From Diabrotica undecimpunctata (taxonomy: Eukaryota > Arthropoda > Insecta > Coleoptera > Chrysomelidae), in contig NC_092806.1 of the NCBI RefSeq assembly GCF_040954645.1, forward strand, positions 76,757,141 to 76,821,140: 64,000 nt of DNA. Reading direction: 5' to 3'. Below, one piece after another: positions 56,847 through 64,000 of this stretch. Position numbers and translations under genes: made by a program. How positions within the stretch are numbered: the stretch's first letter is position 1; every line of letters begins with the position of its first letter. The notes beneath the pieces were generated by a model. It was not told where the DNA came from. It searched no databases and worked only from the letters and a program-made list of their open reading frames with translations.

Positions 56847-59203
56847 CAAACAACATGCACCCAAAATAACTTAAAAATATTAAATGGATTTTATCCACAT
56901 CGCGATATACACAAATACACGTGGATACAACAGACCAGAAATCTGAAATCTATAATAGATTATAGCATTGTAAGACAGAGAACTAAAATTAAAATACAAG
57001 ATGTTCGAGTAGCCAGAGGGCCCTCATGTGGCACCGATCATCATTTGCTAAAAGTTAAAACGATACTTCCAAACAGGTACGAAAAAGAAAAAGAGCACAT
57101 CGAGTCAAATCAGTTAATAAAACAAGTACGCTACAACCTAGACAGTTTAAACCATGAGAGTGTAAAGCTACTGTATAAAAAACGATTAGACCAGAAATTA
57201 GAAATGGGTAATTTCGAAAATACCGAAGAACACTACGAACACATCAAAAGGGCGATTCATTTAGCAGCAGAAGAAGCACTGGGGAAATGTGACGAAAATC
57301 ATAAAGGAATAAAACCATACTGGTGGGATGAAGAAATAGAGAAGGAAATTAAAGATAAACGTCGGAAATACCAAACATTCTTAACAACAAAAACAGAAAA
57401 CGATAAAACAATTTACAAAGAAGCACAAGCCAAAGTAAGAAAAAAGATCACTCAAAAAAAGAACGAATCATGGGAACAGAACTGCCAAAAGATCAACACC
57501 TACATAGGAGGTAGAAGAAGCACAGAGAGTTGGAGATTGATTAAAAGTATGAGAAATAATAAGAAAAAAGACGTTATATCACCAATAACAACAGAAAAAT
57601 GGGAAGAATATTTCAAAAAATTACTAACAGAACAAAGACCAGAATTTGCTAACATGGAAGACAACACGATAGGTATACGTATAAATTCATCACCATTACA
57701 AATAAGTAAATCAGAGATGGAAGAAATAACCAAATCCCTGAAAAATGGAAAATCCCCTGGTCCTGGTGACATCCCTGCAGAATTAGTGAAAGCCGGTACA
57801 GACAAACTCCAGGAACAGTTAAGAAAACTCTTTTAAGACTGCTTGAATGGAGCCGAATTACCAAAAGAGTGGAAATTATCTATCATGTCAACTATCCACA
57901 AAAAGGGCAGCAAGGATCAGTGTTAAAAATTACAGAGGAATTGCGGTAAACAGCACAATAAGTAGGATGTATGGGAAATTTATTAAGAACCAAATAGAAA
58001 ATGACTATAGAGATTACGAAGCAGAGGAACAAGCTGGTTTTAGAGCTGGGCGATCCACAGTAGACCACCTGTACTCTATTACGCAAGTTATTGAAAAAAA
58101 AAACAGCCGTCAATAAAGAAGTTCACCTGATGTACGTAGACTTACAAAAAGCATATGACAGTGTACCCCTAAGTAAACTATGGTCAACCCTACAGCAAAC
58201 CAACATTAAGCATGGTCTTATCAAAGCAGTCCAAAGTCTGTATAATGGAACGACTGCAAAAATTAAAACTGGATCAAGGATATCTGAAGGATTTAAGGTC
58301 ACGAAAGGACTAAAGCAGGGTTGCTGTATTTCGCCTACCCTTTTCAAAATTTATCTGGAACAAGCACTCAAGCTGTGGAAAAGAAAATGTAATGGCATGG
58401 GAATTCCTCTCAATGACGAGACTACACTGTACACCTTATGTTTCGCTGATGAACAAATACTGATTGCTCAGGATCATGACGACTTGAGTTACATCACTCG
58501 GAAGCTAATAGAAGAATATAACAAATGGGGTCTCGAAGTCAACATTAAGAAAACTGAAGCCATGTGTATTGGAGGGACAAAACAGTCCATTATATTAGAC
58601 GATGGGGTAGAAATTAGAAACTGTGATGAATACAAGTACCTGGGTATGAAGATAACTCAAGATGGAACACTCGATGCTGCTATAAAAGACAGAAACATAC
58701 AGGGTAGAAAAGCCATATCTATGATGAACGGAATTCTGTGGGACCAAACAATATCTAAAGCGAACAAACAACTCATATACAACACCATACTTAAAAGTGT
58801 AATCACATATGGCAGCGAAGTTTGGCAAATGAAACAAAGAACAGAGAAACTGTTACTAGCAACAGAAATGGACTTCTGGAGAAGAGCAGCAGGAAAATCA
58901 AGAAGAGATCGGATACCAAATGAGAGAATACGTGAAATGATGGGAGTCAAGCATACAATAGTTGCTGACATAAAAACAAAACAGTTAATATGGTACGGCC
59001 ATGTACAGAGAATGCCAGATGACAGGATTCCAAAACAGATTTTGACGTGGACACCACAAGGGAGAAGGAAAAGAGGAAGGCCGAGAAATAGCTGGAGAGA
59101 GGGAATTGAAAAAGAACTAGAGGAAAGAGAAATCCCTCCAGGCCTATGGCTGAATAGAGAAGAATGGCGGTTAGGAGTCGGAAGGCGTCGGAGAACGCTG
59201 TAA
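56847..59203 (+). pseudogene. RTE-like ORF2: endonuclease end, RT, C-terminal domain
   Basis: The first frame starts in the endonuclease C-terminus (RGPSCGTDHHLLKVKT, with the catalytic DHH-type motif). It runs through a charged linker to RT KNGKSPGPGDIPAELVK. After a frameshift come NYRGIAVNSTISRMYGK and EEQAGFRAGRSTVDHLYSI. After a second come YVDLQKAYDSV, GLKQGCCISPTLF and FADEQILIA. The last has Glu (codon 58451-58453) where the second catalytic Asp of FADD belongs. The C-terminus has YGSEVWQM, LIWYGHVQRM and RRKRGRPRNSW. Frameshifts and the Asp-to-Glu change argue against activity. Confidence 0.85.
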
Positions 59204-59223
59204 ACCGATAGTAGTAGTAGTAG
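56847..59223 (+). mobile_element. RTE-like LINE inserted in the R1-like ORF2
   Basis: It is 5'-truncated within the endonuclease domain and ends in a short (AGT)n tail at 59209-59223, bounded by 13-bp duplications. The coding region comprises three plus-strand frames (to 57836, 57847-58116, 58091-59203), so two frameshifts have occurred. The well-preserved protein and clean ends show it is younger than the R1-like host. Confidence 0.9.
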
Positions 59224-59236
59224 TAAAACAAGTACC

Positions 59237-60820
59237 ACCCATTTCTTTTTGCTTGTTTTCACCGTGTTTCTTATCCAGATCGCGGCGTCGACTGCTGATC
59301 GACCTTTTCTGAATCCATATTGTTGGTTGGATAGAGCTCTCTTATCTGTCAACACGCCCTCTAGCCTCTTCCTGACAAGATTCTCATAGAACTTGCCAAG
59401 GCAGTCCAGAAGGCATATTGGCCTATAAGAGGATGCTAAATCAGGGGGTTTCCCAGGCTTTAAGAGTAAAATCAGATTTGCTTCCTTTAGTTCCCTGGGA
59501 AACTCTTGCTTCCGCAGTAGACCGTTATATATTTTTCTGATCAAACCTGGTTTCTCTGTTGTTGGTATCTTCAGTGCCTCCGGTGGCAGTCCATCGGGGC
59601 CGGGAGCTTTCCCCGTCTTGATTTCTTGGCCAGCAGCCTTCATTTCTTCTTCTGTGAATTCCTCCGCCGCCACAGGGGAGACCTTCAAGAAGGTTTGTTC
59701 CTCCTTGGTGGGAAAGAGGAACTTCGCCATTTCTCGCCGCTGCTCATCGTCTAAATTGTATGGAGCAATCATCTTTAGTGACTTCCTTGTTATCTTATAT
59801 GCGTCGCCCCATATGTCGTCTTCTAAAGCATTTATTAGGTTCTGCCATCTTTCTTTTTTTATTTTTTTTATTGTTTTATTGAGTTTCTTTTTTACTTATT
59901 TGTATACTTCTTTGAGCTCGTAGGCGCCCTGGCTTCACGTAAAATTCCTGCGAGCTCTGAGACACTCCTCCCGTAGGCCTTCAATCTCATCCGTCCACCA
60001 GTAGGGGGCTCTTTCTTTGTTCCTTTTCTTTACGGTGGCCAACTCAACAGCGTTCTCTAGTGCCTTTCTGAGTTGGTCAAGGTCAGGTATTTCCTCTTCG
60101 TTTATTTTTCTGATCTCCGATAGATACACGTGCTTAATAAATGTTTTCCCAGTATATCCTATCGGCCGTCTTATGTTCCGCCCCTTTACCTTAATTTCAT
60201 ATGTAATGTATCGGTAGTAGGTGAATAATTGATCGTCGACGACGTGCCAGTTTTGTATTCGTCTGGATAGCCCTTCACTTGCAAAAGTTACGTCAATTTG
60301 TGTTTGACTGGCCCCTCTTATAAAAGTTGGTTTATTATTATTGAGTACCTGGAGGCCAGCCTGGGCTATCCATTTGTTCCATATCTCCCCTTTTTCGTCG
60401 TTTGCGGGAGAGCCCCATTGTAGAGATTTGACATTTATATCCCCGGCGATCATAATTTGTTTTTCCCTAATGGCGGTGTTCATTATTTCATCAACTATAT
60501 TCTTATATTCTCTAATCCTAATATTTGGAGATATATAGGATGCCAGTAGGCTAAAATCCCTCATTTTTATAAGTATGTGATTCCCACCCCTGACAATACC
60601 ACGCACTCCAAGATCTTTGTTTCGAAACAACACCGCCACCTTTTTATTAGTGTCTTGGCACCCAGCCACCGTCCGATGTAATTTTTTTGTTCGGTTCGGG
60701 GACGATGAGCAGGTCTGTTTCAAACATGCAGGCTTTTGCATGGACAAGATCTTGAGCCCTTTTCGCTCTGCCCACGTTCACCTGCAATATCCTTATACCA
60801 GGTTGATCTTTGAGGTTCAT
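59237..60820 (-). pseudogene. R1-like ORF2, N-terminal part: endonuclease and RT fingers
   Basis: The ATG at 60820 starts NLKDQPGIRILQVNVGRAK, the usual opening of R1-type endonucleases. A frame change near 60690-60750 leads into the long frame ending at 59935, with MIAGDINVKSLQWGSP (GDxN active-site loop) and a C-terminal APYWWTDEIEGLREECL. After decayed codons, 59772-59237 reads RT TGKAPGPDGLPPEALK, RPICLLDCLGKFYENL and QYGFRKGRSAVDAAIWI up to the LINE insertion. The length and order are normal for R1 ORF2. Confidence 0.82.
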
Positions 60821-60902
60821 TTTAGGTTCAATTCCCTAGAGATTCGACCTTACATCGGTGTTTCTGTTTATATGATCCTAACTTAGCTAAAATAAACAAA
60901 TA

Positions 60903-61257
<355 letters not shown>

Positions 61258-61572
61258 GTAAAGAAATAAACGTGTAGATAAAAAGGTGACTATATAATTA
61301 ATATGGACGGCATACAATATAAAAGGTTAAAAGAATAAAATATATGTACAGAAAAGATAAAAACACCAGGGTAAAATTGGGACAGACAACATGGAGAATA
61401 AATAAAAACAAATGGTAAGACGCGCGAGACCTTTAAACTTATGCAACATGTATAGAAACGATGATTGGAAGATAAAGGGCAAGAGTTTGTGCACCTTGGT
61501 GAGCTGTAGAGGGGCCCATCAATTATACATGGATATCTATCTAATATTATTTGTATATCTATATTTACTACA

Positions 61573-63427
61573 CTTGCCCTTTCTTCTCCCCTCCGCATAC
61601 CAGGGCTCTGTAGGCTGGACAGGCGATCATGTCCATCCTATGGCCTTCCTCTTTACACACCATACAGTATGCGTGGTTGAGACAACTTTCCACTCTATGC
61701 CCATCTTTTAAACAATTGTATCATAATGTTGCTCTATCTATACCCTTACATTCGAACGTATTTTGTCCGAATTCTAAGCATTTAAAACAACGTGTTGGGG
61801 TGTATCGCTCCATAATTGGGCACCCTACACACCCTATTTTTATTGATCGGTGTCTTCGCATTTTTTCGGCTCTGGCTGATCTCACTGCGATTGTTGCCAC
61901 CTGTTGGCCCCATTTATTTTCTCTGAGGGCTCTAACCTCTACGTCGTCTTCGGGAATGCCTGTCCATTTTTGGATGGCTCTCTTTAGGATATTTTCATTT
62001 ACAGATGGGTCAATGTTGGTGACCGTGTAGAGGTTTTTTTTCTCCTCACGGTCATGTTTATGCCGCCAAGTATGTCATTTAGCTCCTGCTTGAGTTTCGC
62101 AGCCGCCCCTTTCCCTGTTAATTTTACCAGTATATCTCCCCCGTTGGTTTTTTTAACTGATCTACTTTTAGTCCAATTTTAGTCACGTCCACCTTGACAT
62201 TCATTTTTTTAATGACGTCTGTGTATGACATACCACCAGTACGTATTAAGAGGGCTATCTTCCGCTTCCTTTACTTTGCACGCTTTCATCCACCTAACCA
62301 GAATCACCGACGTGATCTCTTCTCTTCTACCTACAAATTCTAGAGCCTTTCTCATTCTATCCTTTTCTACATTGTTGCTCAAGACCACTTGCACTTGTTT
62401 AATTTTTTTTCCCCTTGTCTGACAATTTTTATAATCTTGTCTGCCAGATTATATTTTTCCACACCATACCCTTCGTTATTTTCTCCCAATTTGGTGACAA
62501 AGATGTACCATTTTTTCTCTACTTTGGAGGTTCTTATTCTATTTTCGATAAATTCAACCTCTCCCTCTTCACATCCCTCCATTATTTCTGCCAGTTCTTC
62601 CCTGACTTTTTTTATAACATGTTCAACTCCCCCTGCGTTGTCTTCTTTTTTTGTTATTATTAATCAGTCGGTTTTTTCAACAGTTTCCTGTAGACCTGCT
62701 TGTTTCCATTTTGTTTTTTGGTATACTTCTTCTTCCCACTTTTCTTTGAATATACTCTTAAAAGTATCCTGATTTCCTCCTTTGTTTATAATGATTTTTA
62801 TCCTCTGCGTTTCTTTTTTTTTGTTTTTCGTGCTCTATTTTTGTTTTATATTGTTCGCATTTATTCTCCTCCGTTTTGTTTAGGTCTCTGGTTTTGTCTC
62901 TGGTCTTGTTGTTTAGAGACTTGATTTCGCCTACTAGTTTTTTAATTTGTATCTCTATTTCCCCTTTTGTTCCTAAGATACTTAGCAGCTCTGTGAGCTT
63001 CCTGTTTATTCCTTCTTTTGGGGTTTCCTCTTTATATTTTATGCTGTCCTCTTTTCTTTTCTTTTTTTGTTGTCTTTTAATCTCAGGACTATCTCTCTTT
63101 CTCTTTTTTATTTCTTTGTCTTCGTATCTATAATTCTCCCCCAATAATTTCCAAAAGTTCTTCCCCTACCAGCATCGACTGTCTAACGATGTGTGTAGAT
63201 CTATTCATCTTCGGCTTGTTGTTTTGTCGCTCCAAAAGCTCCAATTCGAAATTCTTTCTTTCCTCCTCTTCCCTAATTTTTTCTTCAAAGCTGTCCAGCA
63301 GCTGTTCTTCCCAAATCTCTCGTTTATCTTCTATGTTCGTACTATAGTTACCTTTCTCTTCGTCTTTATTCCGTTGCGTTTCGTTTTGTTTTGAGTTTTG
63401 CTTCTTGTTTCGTTTTATTTGTTTCAT
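61573..63427 (-). pseudogene. R1-like ORF1 with three zinc-knuckle-like motifs
   Basis: This is an RNA-binding Gag-like protein. Frames 63427-63128 and 63144-62758 overlap with a frameshift and give a very Lys/Glu-rich coiled-coil N-terminus. 62582-62209 gives the middle domain (MRKALEFVGRREEITS). The stretch about 62030-61573 reads CFKCLEFGQNTFEC (His to Gln), YNCLKDGHRVESC (first Cys lost) and CMVCKEEGHRMDMIAC, i.e. three CCHC knuckles, two degenerate, with an in-frame stop between the first two. It ends GGEKKGQV. The three-knuckle array is typical of R1-clade ORF1. Confidence 0.78.
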
Positions 63428-64000
63428 CTGAATCCCACGAGTTGGGATGTCCTATACATCCAACGTGGCAGTGCGCCCTTACCACGTCAAGGCTTTTTTT
63501 TCTCCGGGAGGTCGCCAGGTATCCCGGAGGGACCGTTTGTGGTGGTCTAACCCTCGCACCTCACATATTCTTGGCACGATGCTTCCCACCGTAATATTGG
63601 GGATTTGTTCTCGAGGTTTACTCCTCTAGGCTTTTTTTCACGGTGTCCTCCGGATGCAGTGGCAGACAGTGTTATTAACACTATTCTACCTGGAAATATT
63701 GCGCAGTAGCTGCCTCCCCTGCTGCGCGGGAAAAAAATAGGATTATGGGGAAGGAGAAAACCGAGTGGTTTTGAAGAAAAAATTTAAGAAGATGTGGGCC
63801 TGGCGTAGTCGTGGGAGTTTGGGTAGGGTCGGTCCTTTTGGTCCGCGAGCAATTTTTTGGAACGGGTTTCCGATCCTTATCGATTGCTTATCCATGATGC
63901 CCTGGTCGGTCGCGCAACCCTTACATCCCGTAGAGGGCCTGGGACGCGCGACAGCGCTTCATGGAGACACCCTATGAGCCATTGGGACGCGCCGTGTCGG
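63428..64000 (-). other. GC-rich 5' UTR of the R1-like LINE (cut by window end)
   Basis: It has conspicuously higher G+C and CpG content than the rest of the window, with blocks such as GCGACCTCCCGGAG and CGCACTGCCACGTTGGATG on the minus strand. No coding frame extends through it. It presumably holds the internal promoter. The true 5' end lies beyond 64000 or cannot be seen. Confidence 0.6.

Overview
The window looks like nuclear DNA of an arthropod, most likely an insect with a large, AT-rich, repeat-dense genome. The evidence is the element mix: Ty3/gypsy elements primed by a tRNA-Lys-like site, env-bearing gypsy (errantivirus-like) remnants, and RTE-, I-, R1- and CR1/Jockey-like non-LTR elements, plus long (TA)n, (AAAT)n and minisatellite arrays. 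I found no single-copy host gene, tRNA, rRNA or CRISPR array. Nearly all coding sequence belongs to mobile elements, many nested inside one another with target-site duplications (TSDs) still readable.

Layout. 1-1398: AT-rich DNA without genes. 1461-10481: element 1, a nearly intact, very young gypsy-type LTR retrotransposon (+), with gag, protease and RT-RNaseH-integrase and one stop between protease and RT. 10606-11132: an RTE-like LINE 3' end. 11640-12350: a foldback with 301-bp arms. 12425-13765: a solo LTR (+). 13980-22436: element 2, a second young gypsy-type element (-), open in all frames but with the integrase catalytic Glu changed to Lys. 22453-23840: another solo LTR (+). All these pieces meet at (TA)n tracts.

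24584-37560 is an old env-bearing gypsy element (+) split by nested insertions. Its RNase H is cut by an I-like LINE that carries only ORF1 (27567-33887). That ORF1 is itself cut by an env-only LTR element (29432-33614, -) with a 36-bp minisatellite in its leader. The integrase is cut by a 5'-truncated I-like LINE with an ORF2 C-terminus (34482-36609, +). Next to it lies a second env remnant on the opposite strand (37777-38590).

38600-47000 holds decayed LINE fragments and three inverted-repeat (MITE-like) structures. 46920-49310 is a 412/mdg-type gypsy ruin (+). 49312-51736 is an RTE-like LINE (-) interrupted by a 583-bp retroposon with perfect 12-bp TSDs and a hammerhead-ribozyme-like core. 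51850-54560 is a decayed relative of elements 1 and 2 (-). 55195-64000 is a long R1-clade LINE (-, ORF1 and ORF2) split by an RTE-like LINE (+, 56847-59223) and by a ~350-bp (AAAT)n array.

Four observations stand out. First, two diverged gypsy elements share the slippery heptamer AAATTTT just before the gag stop, with pol in the -1 frame, and both lack a Gag zinc knuckle. Second, hammerhead-like cores (CTGANGA...GAAA) recur in several unrelated short repeats, most ending within about 130 bp of a (TA)n tract. Third, LTR elements are concentrated in (TA)n tracts. Fourth, the env-only LTR element looks like a re-integrated subgenomic (spliced) RNA.
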